Under the pieces are notes generated by a model that saw nothing but the letters and a program-made list of their open reading frames with translations, was not told the origin of the DNA and made no database searches. Positions 1-9,347 of a stretch of 64,000 nt of DNA are shown piece after piece. Source of the stretch: TMED14 sp003507115 (GTDB lineage: Bacteria; Bacteroidota; Bacteroidia; Flavobacteriales; Schleiferiaceae). The DNA lies in contig CALSOH010000001.1 of NCBI GenBank assembly GCA_943787925.1, forward strand, positions 124,001 to 188,000, in the 5' to 3' direction. A program made the position numbers and the translations under genes. Numbering within the stretch: the stretch's first letter is position 1; every line of letters begins with the position of its first letter.

Positions 1-1151
1 AAAATGCCGCCCACTTGAGCCATGGCCTCGAGTTGAAGGACTCCGGGCATCACAGGTGAGCCAGGGAAGTGCCCTGTAAAGAAGGGCTCGTTCATGGTCA
101 CGGCCTTCATGCCGACAATTTCATTCTCGGACATGTCCAAAATCTTGTCCACCAATAAAAATGGTGGGCGGTGGGGAAGGATGGACATGATTTTTGTCAC
201 GTCCATCAAGGGCGTCTGATCGGGATGGTAGGTGGGGATTCCCTTGGTACTTGCGTCTTCCATGATTTTTTGTGCGAGTAGGGTATTGGTTTTGTGTCCA
301 GGTTTAAAAGTACGAATATGTGCTCGGATGGGCTGCCCCAAGAGTGCGATATCCCCAATGAGATCCAGCAACTTATGGCTGGCAGGTTCATTGGGTAGGC
401 GGAATGGAGTCAAGGGTATGGGGCCCACGTCGTCGCGGCGGACGAGGGTCTCGCCCACAAAATCGTTGAGGGCGAGCCAATCGGATTCTGTCAACGGTGC
501 ATCCACAACGAGAACCCCGGATCCTGGACGCGCGCCTTTGAGCAGACCGCGATGAATGAGGGGGGTGATGTGGGTGGCGAGGGTAAACGTGCGAGCGGGG
601 GCAATGTCGGCTCCATAATCTTTGCCGCTTCGAAAGTGGGCGTTAACGGGGCCCACAGCCTCGGCTTCGTGGCTCAGGGTGACCTCAAACGAAGGCAAAT
701 CAGCGGGGTAGGCTTCCGCCCAAGCGCCTGTTTCGGGATCTTCGACGCGAATGGGGGCTTGTAGGGTAATTCCATGCTCTAGCTGGGGGCTAGGGCTGCA
801 TCCAGCTTGGTGAATAGCTTCCCACCAGGGAAGTGCTGACCCATCCAAAATGGGTATTTCGCTGGCGGTGAGTTCGATGCGTGCGTGGTAAATGCCTGCC
901 GCATACAAGGCAGAAAGCAGATGTTCGGCCGTATGCACGGTCGTTTCTCCGTTGGATAGAGTGGTGCGACGGTCTGTATCGGTCACACAGCTGGGCGAGA
1001 CGCGCAATGGAGTCGCCTCGGGGCAATCCATACGATGGAAAACATAGCCATGGCCAGTCGGAGCTGGATGAACCGTCACGGTGCACGAGTCACCGGTGTG
1101 GATGCCTTGGCCCGTTAATTGGAAAGGGTGGAGGAGAGTGTAGGACGTCAC
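1..1151 (-). CDS. lpxC/fabZ: LpxC-FabZ fusion: UDP-3-O-acyl-GlcNAc deacetylase / 3-hydroxyacyl-ACP dehydratase (3' end outside window)
   Basis: This is a bifunctional enzyme of lipid A and fatty acid synthesis. The LpxC half removes the N-acetyl group from UDP-3-O-acyl-GlcNAc. The FabZ half dehydrates 3-hydroxyacyl-ACP. About 383 codons are visible in one unbroken frame, and the C-terminus lies beyond base 1. LpxC metal-site motifs are present: HTAEHLLSAL near residue 75 and SHKLLDLIGD with a later GH near residue 260. FabZ follows from about residue 315 with LPHRPPFLLVD, the catalytic His in TGHFPGSPVMPG and the Glu in QLEAMAQ. The fusion is typical of Bacteroidota. I chose a GTG start because GTGA overlaps the lpxD stop by 4 nt and the LpxC N-terminal motif (LTGQGIHTG) follows at once. 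It is third in an HD-lpxD-lpxC/fabZ operon. Confidence 0.95.
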   Translation of the reverse strand, partial: MTSYTLLHPFQLTGQGIHTGDSCTVTVHPAPTGHGYVFHRMDCPEATPLRVSPSCVTDTDRRTTLSNGETTVHTAEHLLSALYAAGIYHARIELTASEIPILDGSALPWWEAIHQAGCSPSPQLEHGITLQAPIRVEDPETGAWAEAYPADLPSFEVTLSHEAEAVGPVNAHFRSGKDYGADIAPARTFTLATHITPLIHRGLLKGARPGSGVLVVDAPLTESDWLALNDFVGETLVRRDDVGPIPLTPFRLPNEPASHKLLDLIGDIALLGQPIRAHIRTFKPGHKTNTLLAQKIMEDASTKGIPTYHPDQTPLMDVTKIMSILPHRPPFLLVDKILDMSENEIVGMKAVTMNEPFFTGHFPGSPVMPGVLQLEAMAQVGGI

Positions 1152-2099
1152 GAACGGGGCTTCATGTTGGAGGCCGCAAATTTCCGACGAAAAACCGACG
1201 CTTCGACCGCGGGCGATCCCATGACCGTCTTCCCGGGTTCGATACTCTTGTGCACTCCGCTTTGCGCCCCAATTCGGACACCGTCCCCAATGGAAATGTG
1301 CCCCGCGATACCAACTTGCCCGCCAATTTGCACCCCGTGGCCAATGCTTGCACTCCCCGCGATGCCGACTTGTCCCGCCAGCACGCAACTTTGGCCGATC
1401 CGGACGTTGTGTCCGATTTGGCATAAGTTATCCAGCTTGGTGCCTTCGCCGATGTAGGTGGCGCCGACAACCGCGCGGTCAATGCAGCTGTTTGCCCCAA
1501 TTTCGACATGGTCTGCCAAAATCACCTGGCCGATGTGCATGATTTTTTCGAGGCCAGCTCCCTTTTTGCGCGGGGGAGCAAAGCCAAATCCATCCGAACC
1601 GATGACCACACTGGCATGCAGGACGCAATGGGCCCCAATTTCGGTATGTGGATAAAGAATTACGTTGGGGTGAAGGATGGTTCCTTCGCCAATCTTGACA
1701 TGGGCGCCAATGCGGACACCTGGCGCGATGTGCACGCTGGGGTGAATGTCGGCACTCGGGTCTATAGAGTCCATTCCCCAAGGGGTGTGGGCACCATACT
1801 GGTGCAGGATTTGCGCCCACGCATGGTAGGGGGATTCGACTCGGAGCAGGCAGCCTTCATAGCCTTCTGGTCGCTCTTGATCCATCCGGACGAGTACCGC
1901 CGAAGCATGGCACTCATTCAAATGCTTGGCATAGGTGCCTTGGGCTAAGAAGCTCAAGCCCCCCGGGATACCCTGGTTCCAAGGGTGCACAAGCGAGGTA
2001 ATATCCTGGGCGCACGGGCCATCCAGCTCGGCGCCCTACCGCGGCGGCCAAGGCAGAAATGGCCTGGGGGGAAATGCGTGTTGCGTTTAGTCGATCCAT
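1148..2099 (-). CDS. lpxD: UDP-3-O-(3-hydroxyacyl)glucosamine N-acyltransferase LpxD, frameshifted in the sequence
   Basis: LpxD adds the N-linked 3-hydroxyacyl chain in lipid A synthesis, acting on the product of LpxC downstream. The C-terminal two thirds is a left-handed beta-helix of hexapeptide repeats (IGAHVKIGEGTILHPNV-like) with the LpxD segment SDGFGFAP. The N-terminal domain (about 45 residues, ending in CAPLEPGYPGG) is in a different frame from GLSFLAQGTYAKHL. The break is the run of six C at 1959-1964 (six G in the coding strand). Removing one base restores ...YPGGLSFLA..., the expected LpxD junction. The corrected protein is about 316 residues, normal for the family. The ATG at 2099 overlaps the end of the HD gene by 13 nt. 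A base-calling or assembly error is likelier than loss of an essential gene. Confidence 0.9.
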
Positions 2100-3340
2100 T
2101 CGATTCCTTTGGGCCAACACACAAATGGGCGTGTGATGGTATGACTATAAACGCTCAAAGGAAGAATTTCGGATGCCTCTGAGAGCGGAATCACTTTTCC
2201 GCTTTTTTTGAGGATTTTGATTTCTTGCTTGTCCGACTTGTACGTGGCGTTGCTGGCCAGGCCCTCCAGGACGAAATGCCGGCAATCCGCCAGGGGATAG
2301 CCCCAGGTTTCATGCACTTTGGATTCCAATTCAGACCGCTGAGACGCCGTCAGGGCTGCTGGCAAAAATTTAATTCGGAAAAGGCGCCGGTTGAGCAGGC
2401 GATCCGCTAATTCGCGGAGAACCGGGTCGGCATGCTGAGTCCATTGCTTCATCGCGCCCAGAATATCGGCGTCGTCCAGGCGGGTAAACGCCGCGAGAAT
2501 GGTCGGATCTTGCTGAAAGTCCTGCATCGTAGGGCGCTTTTCGAGGAAAAGTTGCAATTCGGCCCCGGCAAAAAGTGTTTCACCCTGTTGGACGAGTTCA
2601 TGAGCACGCCGTAGCAATTGAACGAGCATGTATTCCGCGCTCAAAACGGCCTTGTGCATATAGACTTGCCAATACATCAAGCTCCGACTGATCAAGAATT
2701 TCTCAATCGAACTTATGCCTTTACTATCGAGTACGAGTTCACCATCAGCCACATTGAGCATATGAAGCAGGCGTTCAGAATTGATGGCCCCTTCCACTAC
2801 GCCCGTATAGAAGGCATCCCGACGCAAATAATCCATGCGGTCCATGTCCAACTGTGAGGAAATGAGTTGGTGCAAAAACCGTTTGGGGTGCTGATTGTGA
2901 AAAATCTCCAAGGCCTCGGTCAGTGCGCCATCCATTTCTTGGTTGAGGCGCTCCATGAGCAGCGTCGAGAGGGCTTCGTGCGATACGCCGTTCACGAGGG
3001 TGTGCTCGAGCGCATGAGAAAATGGTCCGTGCCCAATATCGTGCAAGAGTATGGCGATTTGGACCGATTCGGCTTCGCTTGGCGTGATGGCATGACCCTT
3101 GCTCTGTAAAACGGCCACGGCTCGCTGCATCAAGTGCATAGCGCCGAGCGCATGGTGGAAGCGGGTGTGATAGGCGCCCGGATAAACCAGATAGCTCAAT
3201 CCAAGTTGCCCAATTCGACGCAAGCGCTGAAAGTAGGGGTGCTCAATGAGATCAAAAATGCGTTCTGTCGGGATCGCAATGAAACCGTAGATCGGATCGT
3301 TGAAGAGTTTGAACTTGTTCGTTTCGTGGCCGACAGACAT
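2087..3340 (-). CDS. HD-domain phosphohydrolase (SAMHD1/dNTPase-like)
   Basis: This is a 417-residue cytoplasmic HD-superfamily metal-dependent phosphohydrolase. The SAMHD1/YdhJ-like signature is clear: TRFHHALGAMHLM near residue 60, LLHDIGHGPFSHALEH near residue 100 (the metal-binding HD pair) and DMDRMDYLRRDA near residue 165. Homologues include dNTP triphosphohydrolases, but the substrate here is not known. It is the first gene of the operon with lpxD and lpxC/fabZ, an arrangement I recall in other Bacteroidota. It is divergent from porX, with only 38 nt between the two start codons. A weak TATTCCAC sits just upstream of its ATG, so its promoter is uncertain. Confidence 0.85.
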   Translation of the reverse strand: MSVGHETNKFKLFNDPIYGFIAIPTERIFDLIEHPYFQRLRRIGQLGLSYLVYPGAYHTRFHHALGAMHLMQRAVAVLQSKGHAITPSEAESVQIAILLHDIGHGPFSHALEHTLVNGVSHEALSTLLMERLNQEMDGALTEALEIFHNQHPKRFLHQLISSQLDMDRMDYLRRDAFYTGVVEGAINSERLLHMLNVADGELVLDSKGISSIEKFLISRSLMYWQVYMHKAVLSAEYMLVQLLRRAHELVQQGETLFAGAELQLFLEKRPTMQDFQQDPTILAAFTRLDDADILGAMKQWTQHADPVLRELADRLLNRRLFRIKFLPAALTASQRSELESKVHETWGYPLADCRHFVLEGLASNATYKSDKQEIKILKKSGKVIPLSEASEILPLSVYSHTITRPFVCWPKGIEWID

Positions 3341-3378
3341 GTACGTGGAATAGGAGCCGTAAATTTAACCCATATCAC

Positions 3379-4938
3379 ATGGAAAAAGTACGCATTCTTT
3401 GGGTCGACGATGAGGTGGATAGCCTCACTCCCCATGTCCTGTATCTTGAAGGCAAGGGGTTCATTGTGGAAGTGGCGACCAATGCGGCGGACGCCTTGCG
3501 CTTCATGGCCGAACACCCCGTAGACTGCGTTCTCCTTGATGAACATATGCCAGGCCGCTCAGGTTTGGATGCGCTGCCCGATTTTAAATCACTCCGTCCG
3601 AGCACGCCGGTCATCATGGTGACCAAAAGTGAAGAAGAAGGCGTCATGGAACAAGCCATCGGTGAGGACATTGCGGATTACTTGCTCAAGCCGGTGCAAC
3701 CACGCCAAGTACTTTCCTCCTTAACACGGGTTTTGGGAGCACGCCAGTTGATTGCCGACCGAAATCTCAGTAAATACCAATCCCAGTTTCGGACCCTCAC
3801 CCAAGAAATCAGCGAGGCCGACTCTTGGGAGGCGTGGACGGCTATTTACCGATCCTTGATTTCATTTGATTCAGGACTTTCTGGGGCAGAAGCCGAAGGC
3901 ATGCGACCCATGCTGGACCATCAACGGGAAGAGGCCAACCGGCTGTTCACGCGCTGGTGGGCGGAGGTCTATCCCGACTGGCTGTTTGAGCCGGAAGCAC
4001 CCTGTGCATTTTCACACCAAATGCTCCGAAAGCATGTGGCGCCCGTGGTGAAGTCCGGTCAAAAATCCGTACTCCTTGTCTTTGATAACCTGCGATTAGA
4101 CCAATGGCTCGAGTTGCAACCTTTCTTTTTGGCGGAGTTTCGGGTGGCGAAAGATGCGCATTATGCGAGCATCCTTCCGACGTCCACGCAGTACGCGCGA
4201 AATGCGCTCCTTGCCGGAGCCTTGCCCGATGAAATCGCTCACCGCTACCCCAAGGACTGGGTGCCAGATACGCTTGATGCCGAAGGCAAACGCAATGGAT
4301 TTGAGGCCCAACTTCTCCAAGATTGGGCGAAGCGAGAAGGCATTGCCTCCTTGGAATACAGCAAGCTCACCCACCTCGGCTCCGAGCAGAAATGGGTCCG
4401 TCACTGGCCCCAAGTCAAGAATACGGATTTGGTGGTGGTAGTCGTCAATTTTATTGATATGATTTCCCATGCGAAAACGGAACAGAGTATTGTACGTGAT
4501 ATAGCGAGCGACGACCGAGGTTTCCGGGCGTTAACCCACAGCTGGTGGAAAAATTCGCCTCTGCGCCCTTGGGTAGATGGTTTGGCGGCAGAGGGCTACG
4601 ACCTCTTTGTGACCACCGACCACGGCACCATCTCCGTGAAAAAACCGATTCACATCAAGGGCTCTCGCGACCTCACCGCGAACATGCGCTACAAGGTGGG
4701 GAGGGGATTAGAATTCAGTTCAAAGGATGTAGCGCTCGTCCGCGAACCCAAGGACCTGGGTTTGCCTTCCGTGGCGCTTGGGGACAAGATTGTTTTCGCT
4801 GGGGAAGCGGGCTACTTCATCTACCCCAATCAGTACCATCAGTTTGCAGGCCGCTTTGAGAGCTCCTACCAACATGGGGGCATCAGCTTGGAGGAAATCA
4901 TCATCCCTTTTGCACATCTGAAACCCCGGGGTGCCTAA
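3379..4938 (+). CDS. porX: PorX: T9SS response regulator with PglZ (alkaline-phosphatase-fold) effector domain
   Basis: PorX is the response regulator that, with the sensor PorY, controls the type IX secretion system. This 519-residue protein begins with a receiver domain (acidic pair WVDDE, phospho-acceptor Asp54 in VLLDEHMPG, Thr in MVTKS, Lys in LLKPV). A linker and a PglZ domain follow from about residue 200. The zinc-site motifs of that domain are visible: VFDNLRLDQW, the PTSTQYARNALLAG nucleophile region and TTDHGT. The length matches known PorX. porY is not in this window. It starts the plus-strand group porX-tsaE-alanine dehydrogenase, a neighbourhood conserved in Flavobacteriales. 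A TAAATTTA at 3360-3367 is a candidate -7 box. Confidence 0.95.
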   Translation: MEKVRILWVDDEVDSLTPHVLYLEGKGFIVEVATNAADALRFMAEHPVDCVLLDEHMPGRSGLDALPDFKSLRPSTPVIMVTKSEEEGVMEQAIGEDIADYLLKPVQPRQVLSSLTRVLGARQLIADRNLSKYQSQFRTLTQEISEADSWEAWTAIYRSLISFDSGLSGAEAEGMRPMLDHQREEANRLFTRWWAEVYPDWLFEPEAPCAFSHQMLRKHVAPVVKSGQKSVLLVFDNLRLDQWLELQPFFLAEFRVAKDAHYASILPTSTQYARNALLAGALPDEIAHRYPKDWVPDTLDAEGKRNGFEAQLLQDWAKREGIASLEYSKLTHLGSEQKWVRHWPQVKNTDLVVVVVNFIDMISHAKTEQSIVRDIASDDRGFRALTHSWWKNSPLRPWVDGLAAEGYDLFVTTDHGTISVKKPIHIKGSRDLTANMRYKVGRGLEFSSKDVALVREPKDLGLPSVALGDKIVFAGEAGYFIYPNQYHQFAGRFESSYQHGGISLEEIIIPFAHLKPRGA

Positions 4939-4960
4939 ACCCCGCTACCTTTGTGGGGCG

Positions 4961-5380
4961 ATGCATACCACGGATTTCATTTGTCACCCAAGCGATTGGA
5001 TGGATTGGGCTCAGGAGCACCAGGCCGCCTTACTTGGTCCGGTGGCCATCGTCGGAGACATGGGGGCGGGGAAAACGACGGCGGTCAAGTATTGGCTTCA
5101 GGCCATGGGTTCGCCCGATGCCGGCAGCAGCCCCACCTTTACCCTCATTCAACCCTACGACAGTCCCCATGGGGTCATCTACCATGCCGACTTTTATCGG
5201 TTGCAGGACGTGGCCGAAGCCGAATCCTTGGGCTTGGACGAGATTTTTGATTCGGGGCAGCCCATTTGGATGGAATGGCCCCAGAAAATCACGAACTTAT
5301 TGCCCGAAGAAATGGCCATACTACGAATTGACATTCAAGCAGATGGCTGCCGAAAAGTGACCCTCGAGACGAAACCCTAA
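4961..5380 (+). CDS. tsaE: tRNA threonylcarbamoyladenosine biosynthesis ATPase TsaE
   Basis: TsaE is the ATPase partner of TsaB/TsaD in making t6A at position 37 of ANN-decoding tRNAs. The 139-residue product has the P-loop GDMGAGKTT near residue 34, the PTFTL switch motif, HADFYRL and the EWPQ motif, all diagnostic. I chose the ATG at 4961 rather than one 30 nt upstream because the upstream codon overlaps the porX stop and leaves non-family residues, while a perfect -7 box TACCTTTG (4946-4953) lies 7 nt before 4961. It therefore probably has its own promoter as well as read-through from porX. 10 nt separate it from the next gene. Confidence 0.93.
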   Translation: MHTTDFICHPSDWMDWAQEHQAALLGPVAIVGDMGAGKTTAVKYWLQAMGSPDAGSSPTFTLIQPYDSPHGVIYHADFYRLQDVAEAESLGLDEIFDSGQPIWMEWPQKITNLLPEEMAILRIDIQADGCRKVTLETKP

Positions 5381-5390
5381 TTCCCGCCCC

Positions 5391-6569
5391 ATGGATCAGC
5401 CAGCCTACATCCCCCAAGAAGAACGCCTGATGGTCGTGTCGAAGCGCCAAGCGTTGCGCATTGGATTGCCCTTGGAGTCGACGTGGGCCGAAAATCGCGT
5501 GGCCTTGACCCCCGAAGGGGTGCACCTCCTCGTTCAACAGGGACACGAAATTCTCGTGGAGCGCGGGGCAGGATTAGCGGCTCGCTACACGGATCACGAA
5601 TATTCCGAGGCAGGGGCTCAGATCACCGAGGACCGGGCGCACGTTTTTCAGTGCCCCATCCTCGTCAAAGTGGAGCCCCCCAGCCCCAAAGAGTGGCCTC
5701 TCATGGTGCCCAACCAACTGGTTTTATCGGTTTTGCAGCCCAACACCGTCGATGCGGCCTATATCCGAGCCCTACAGGCAAAAAAAATAACGGCCCTCAG
5801 TTATGGCCGTATTCTAGACGAAGACGGCCGAGCACCTTTTGTTCGGAGCATGGCCGAAATTGGCGGTTCCCAAGCGATCACGGTCGCCATGGAATATTTG
5901 AGCACGTGGGCGGATGGAAAAGGCTATGCCATGGGTGCAGTCACCGGTGTGCCTCCTACGGAAGTGGTGATTCTTGGAGCGGGAACGGTTGGTACGGTCG
6001 CGGCTCGCCTTGCGATGGCCATGGGGGCGACGGTCAAGGTTTTTGACTCCTCCTTGACACGGATTCAGCGTTTGCGCGAAGTGGTGGGACATGACGTCTA
6101 TACCTGTACCCTCCAACCGCAAATTTTGAGCAAAGCCCTCCAACGATGCGACGTCGTGATTGGGGCCTTGCGTCCCGTGAACGGACGCACGCCCGTGGTA
6201 GTGACGGACACCATGGTTTCCCAGATGAAGCCGCGGACCGTGCTCGTCGATGTGAGCATTGACCACGGCGGATGCTTTGAGACCAGTGAAGTGACCACCT
6301 GGGATGCCCCGGTGTACACGAAGCATGGGGTGACGCATTTTTGTGTGCCCAATCTGGCCTCTCGTGTCGCCCGGACGGCCTCTTTCGCTCTCAATAATTT
6401 GACTAGTCCCTTCCTACAAATGCTCTCGGACGATGGGGGCATCGAAGAAGCGTTGCGTCGTCGTCCGCATTGGCGGGCGGGGGTATATATCCATCGAGGC
6501 ATCTTGACCCACCGGGAGTTGGCTGAACCTTTTGACTTGCCCTTTACCGACCTGGATTTACTTTTATGA
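5391..6569 (+). CDS. ald: alanine dehydrogenase (AlaDH/PNT family)
   Basis: A 392-residue NAD-dependent dehydrogenase of the alanine dehydrogenase/pyridine nucleotide transhydrogenase family, converting L-alanine to pyruvate and ammonia. It has the N-terminal family signature (ENRVALTPEGV), a Rossmann motif VVILGAGTVGTVAARLA near residue 190, VDVSIDHGGCFETS and a conserved VPNLASRVARTAS segment. The long N-terminal extension before KRQALRIGLPLE is usual in flavobacterial versions. It follows tsaE closely and its stop overlaps the next start (ATGA). Lysine-type or transhydrogenase activity cannot be ruled out by eye, but the gene context (porX-tsaE-ald) matches alanine dehydrogenase in related genomes. 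Confidence 0.88.
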   Translation: MDQPAYIPQEERLMVVSKRQALRIGLPLESTWAENRVALTPEGVHLLVQQGHEILVERGAGLAARYTDHEYSEAGAQITEDRAHVFQCPILVKVEPPSPKEWPLMVPNQLVLSVLQPNTVDAAYIRALQAKKITALSYGRILDEDGRAPFVRSMAEIGGSQAITVAMEYLSTWADGKGYAMGAVTGVPPTEVVILGAGTVGTVAARLAMAMGATVKVFDSSLTRIQRLREVVGHDVYTCTLQPQILSKALQRCDVVIGALRPVNGRTPVVVTDTMVSQMKPRTVLVDVSIDHGGCFETSEVTTWDAPVYTKHGVTHFCVPNLASRVARTASFALNNLTSPFLQMLSDDGGIEEALRRRPHWRAGVYIHRGILTHRELAEPFDLPFTDLDLLL

Positions 6570-6961
6570 ACTTTTGGCAGCGTTTCAGCTGGTTTGCGGT
6601 GGGTTTAGGCCTGGGCACCCTGCTGGTCATTTTTCTTTTTTCGGACCGAGATTTTCAATGCACCTACCTGCCTAACAATCGGGTGCTCGTTGATTTGCAT
6701 GATCAGCCAGTTTACTATGTGGAAGGCGCCGCGGTCGAGGTATGGGCGCACGCTTGTGCGGGGGACTCGGCGTTTTTGGAGGCCTTCTTGATGCGAGGAG
6801 AAATCGATTTTTCTGAAGCCCGGGTGACGACTCGTGAAGAGGGACTGCAGTACTCCTCCTATCCCATCACGTTGGAATGGCAGGATGAATCCTATCAAGG
6901 TTGGTGGGAGCGGCGCTCGGACAGCGCGGTTCTGGTGCGCTTGGAGCGCTTGCTACCCTGA
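6566..6961 (+). CDS. small membrane-anchored protein (DUF4258-like)
   Basis: A 131-residue protein with one N-terminal transmembrane segment (about residues 8-26, WFAVGLGLGTLLVIFLF) and a soluble remainder containing a Cys in FQCTYLPNNRVL and an ITLEWQDESYQGWW end. It resembles the small DUF4258-containing protein that I recall following alanine dehydrogenase in many flavobacteria. Its function is unknown. The start codon overlaps the ald stop (ATGA), so the two are co-translated. It is the last gene of the porX-tsaE-ald group. 52 nt separate it from the convergent proline dehydrogenase gene. Confidence 0.7.
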   Translation: MNFWQRFSWFAVGLGLGTLLVIFLFSDRDFQCTYLPNNRVLVDLHDQPVYYVEGAAVEVWAHACAGDSAFLEAFLMRGEIDFSEARVTTREEGLQYSSYPITLEWQDESYQGWWERRSDSAVLVRLERLLP

Positions 6962-7013
6962 GGGACGACGGAGTCACATCACCGTGGCTCGGTCCGGTGC
7001 TGCCAATGATGGA

Positions 7014-8213
7014 TTACTTCGAGCGTTTGGCAGCAGATCGGCGAGCCCGCTCTGTTTGGATCAAGCCCAGTTCGCGGCCTGTTTGACCTTTGACCGAGGT
7101 GTTCTCTTCGGCGCGTCGGAACAAATAGGGCATGACCGCATCGATGGGGCCAAAAGGCAAGTATTTCGCGACCCGAAATCCGTGGTGGGCCATCACAAAA
7201 CTAATGTGGTCTGACATGCCATACAGTTGGGCAAACCACACAGGCGCCGTTTCCGGCGTCCACCCTTGAGCAGTCAGCCAATCTGCGGCCAAGGCGGCAC
7301 TTTCCTCGTTGTGAGAGCCAATCATGCAGGCCAATTTTTGCCCATCTTCGGGCCGGCCAAGCGCGGAAATCATTCGTACTACACAGGCATTGAATTCGGC
7401 ATCCGTCGCTTCTTTGGTGGGCTGAATGGGAGAGGGGAGACCCTTTTTCTGGGCGCGTTCCCGTTCTTTTTCCATGTAGGCCCCACGGACAAACTTGATG
7501 CCCAATCCGTAGCTCCCTTTTTGAGCGTTTTCTAAGGCTTGGTTCAAGGCTTCCAGGCGCCCGGTTCGGTAGCACTGGATGGTGTTGAAAACAATGACTT
7601 TTTCCTGATTGTAGCGAGCCATAGCTTGGTAGGCCAACCTGTCAATTGCGTCCTGAATCCAGGTTTCTTCTGCATCCAGCATGACGGGGACACCCACTTG
7701 GTGAGCATAGTGACAAATGCGATCCACACGAGCTTGAGCGCGTTCCCATGCCTCGCTCTCGGAGGCAGAGAGGGCCTCGCCCCGACCCACTTTTTCCAAC
7801 ATGCCGGTGTCCGCCAATCCTGTTACCTTGAAGACGCCCAGAGGGATGCCGGGCTCATTCGCGGCCATGGCAAGCGTTTGCAAGGTCATGTCCGTGGTGT
7901 GGTCGTAGGCTTTTTGATCGGTTTGTCCTTCCACCGAATAGTCCAAAATGCTTCCCACCCCCAAGGCCCAGTTGCGTTGAGCAACCGGTTTGCAATCCAA
8001 GACTGTTTCGCCGCCACAGAATTGCTTGAAAACCGTGGCTCGAATAATGCTTTTGATTGGGAGGCGCCATTGGAGCGCCCAAAGTGTGACGCCTTTGCCC
8101 ATTTGGACCAGGGCAGGGGAGGCCAAGGTTTTAAAAAGCCAATAACTGCGACGCAAAGAAGCATCGTCGTGAGAGTGAAAGGCAATGGCTGTATCGCGAA
8201 AATTCAAGGGCAT
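7014..8213 (-). CDS. proline dehydrogenase
   Basis: A 399-residue FAD-dependent proline dehydrogenase (PRODH family, monofunctional), oxidising proline to pyrroline-5-carboxylate at the membrane. Family motifs are VPVMLDAEETWIQ near residue 195, KFVRGAYMEKER near residue 265, and GSHNEES followed by FAQLYGMSD in the C-terminal half, where substrate and FAD bind. The beta-barrel catalytic domain is complete. I placed the start at MPLNFRDTAIAF, which matches the family N-terminus (FxDTxIAF then YWLFK). Codons further upstream would pass through the promoter box TATCTTTG at 8243-8236. It is divergent from aroB. Confidence 0.9.
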   Translation of the reverse strand: MPLNFRDTAIAFHSHDDASLRRSYWLFKTLASPALVQMGKGVTLWALQWRLPIKSIIRATVFKQFCGGETVLDCKPVAQRNWALGVGSILDYSVEGQTDQKAYDHTTDMTLQTLAMAANEPGIPLGVFKVTGLADTGMLEKVGRGEALSASESEAWERAQARVDRICHYAHQVGVPVMLDAEETWIQDAIDRLAYQAMARYNQEKVIVFNTIQCYRTGRLEALNQALENAQKGSYGLGIKFVRGAYMEKERERAQKKGLPSPIQPTKEATDAEFNACVVRMISALGRPEDGQKLACMIGSHNEESAALAADWLTAQGWTPETAPVWFAQLYGMSDHISFVMAHHGFRVAKYLPFGPIDAVMPYLFRRAEENTSVKGQTGRELGLIQTERARRSAAKRSK

Positions 8214-8235
8214 CTGAACCGACGTAAATGGGTTC

Positions 8236-8243
8236 CAAAGATA
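8236..8243 (-). promoter_or_regulatory. -7 box TATCTTTG of proline dehydrogenase
   Basis: This is a perfect match to the Bacteroidota -7 consensus TAnnTTTG, 22 nt before the chosen start codon. No convincing -33 element is visible. It supports the start at 8213. Confidence 0.6.
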
Positions 8244-8284
8244 GTCTAGGAGGTCGGTGACGAGGCCATGCCAAGTAATTTTCC

Positions 8285-8292
8285 GACCTTTG
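8285..8292 (+). promoter_or_regulatory. -7-like box GACCTTTG in front of aroB
   Basis: GACCTTTG differs from TAnnTTTG at the first base only and ends 5 nt before the ATG at 8298, the same spacing as many other genes here. It is the main reason for preferring 8298 over the ATG at 8268. Confidence 0.4.
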
Positions 8293-8297
8293 AGGGA

Positions 8298-9347
8298 ATG
8301 CGTCATTGGGAGACTCCTTTCGGCCCCGTCTATGCCGGGGATCAAGCCCTTCAGGCCTTCGATACCTGGTTAGAAACACATCGGGCGTCGTATAGTCAGG
8401 TGCTGATTTTAACGGATGAATCTGTCCATGTAGCCTGCATTCCCTATGTTTTGGGAAGCCTTGCCCATCTAGGCGAGTCGTCAATTCTGGAAGTTGAGGC
8501 GGGCGAGGCGAGCAAATCCTTGGAGGTCATGAATCACTTGTGGATGGCCCTTCTAGAGAATGGAGCAGATCGCCAAAGTTTACTCATTTCCATCGGCGGA
8601 GGGGTCGTTACCGACCTCGGGGGTTTTTTGGCGGCAACCTACATGCGTGGATTGGATCATGTGCTCATCCCGACCTCTCTTTTAGGGATGGTGGATGCGG
8701 CGATGGGTGGCAAAACAGGAATAAACGTTGGCGGATTTAAAAATCTCGCCGGTACATTCTCAGCATCGAGAGGAATCTATGCGGATCCAAAGCTCCTTCA
8801 AACTTTACCCGAGGCTCATTGGCGTGCGGGTTGGGCTGAATGTGTGAAGCACGCTTACCTACAGGGCGCGCCCTTGTGGCAGCAAATCCAATCTATCACC
8901 GACCTATCTCACGTGGTCGATTTCCTTCCTGCACTGATGGAAGCGAAAATCACGCGCATTCAATCTGATCCAAGGGAACGCGGCCTAGCGCGCAAAGCCC
9001 TCAATTTGGGCCACAGTGTAGGGCATGCCGCAGAAGCCGGTATGGGGACAGGGCTCTTGCATGGGGATGCGGTTGCGTTGGGGCTGTGGATAGAATTTCA
9101 CATTGCCCAATCCATGGGGCTCTGTTCGGCCATTCACATGTCAGAAATGCAGGTCCTCATCGATCGATGGTGGCCGAATCATTGGGTCTTGCCCAAGGAT
9201 GTATCAGAACGCCTTCGAGGCGATAAAAAAAATCATGCTGGAGCCATTCGTATGGCCTTGCCCGGCGCACCTGGAGCTCCCGTCACTCTGACGGAAGTCT
9301 CAGCGATTCATCTTCAATCCGCTTTAGCCGCTTATGCGTCTCATTGA
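8298..9347 (+). CDS. aroB: 3-dehydroquinate synthase
   Basis: AroB catalyses the second shikimate-pathway step, DAHP to 3-dehydroquinate, with NAD and a divalent metal. The product of about 349 residues shows SIGGGVVTDLGGFLAATYMRG (NAD-binding glycine loop), PTSLLGMVDAAMGGKTGIN, the metal ligands in WAECVKHA, and the two metal-binding His regions LNLGHSVGHAAE and LHGDAVALG. An in-frame ATG at 8268 would add ten residues that lack family support. The ATG at 8298 is placed by the box noted above. It overlaps aroA by 14 nt, so the two form a shikimate operon. It is divergent from proline dehydrogenase. Confidence 0.95.
   Translation: MRHWETPFGPVYAGDQALQAFDTWLETHRASYSQVLILTDESVHVACIPYVLGSLAHLGESSILEVEAGEASKSLEVMNHLWMALLENGADRQSLLISIGGGVVTDLGGFLAATYMRGLDHVLIPTSLLGMVDAAMGGKTGINVGGFKNLAGTFSASRGIYADPKLLQTLPEAHWRAGWAECVKHAYLQGAPLWQQIQSITDLSHVVDFLPALMEAKITRIQSDPRERGLARKALNLGHSVGHAAEAGMGTGLLHGDAVALGLWIEFHIAQSMGLCSAIHMSEMQVLIDRWWPNHWVLPKDVSERLRGDKKNHAGAIRMALPGAPGAPVTLTEVSAIHLQSALAAYASH

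Noticed and set aside
7539..8249. 236-codon plus-strand frame opposite proline dehydrogenase
   Set aside because: Antisense shadow of a clear gene; composition looks like a reversed coding frame.
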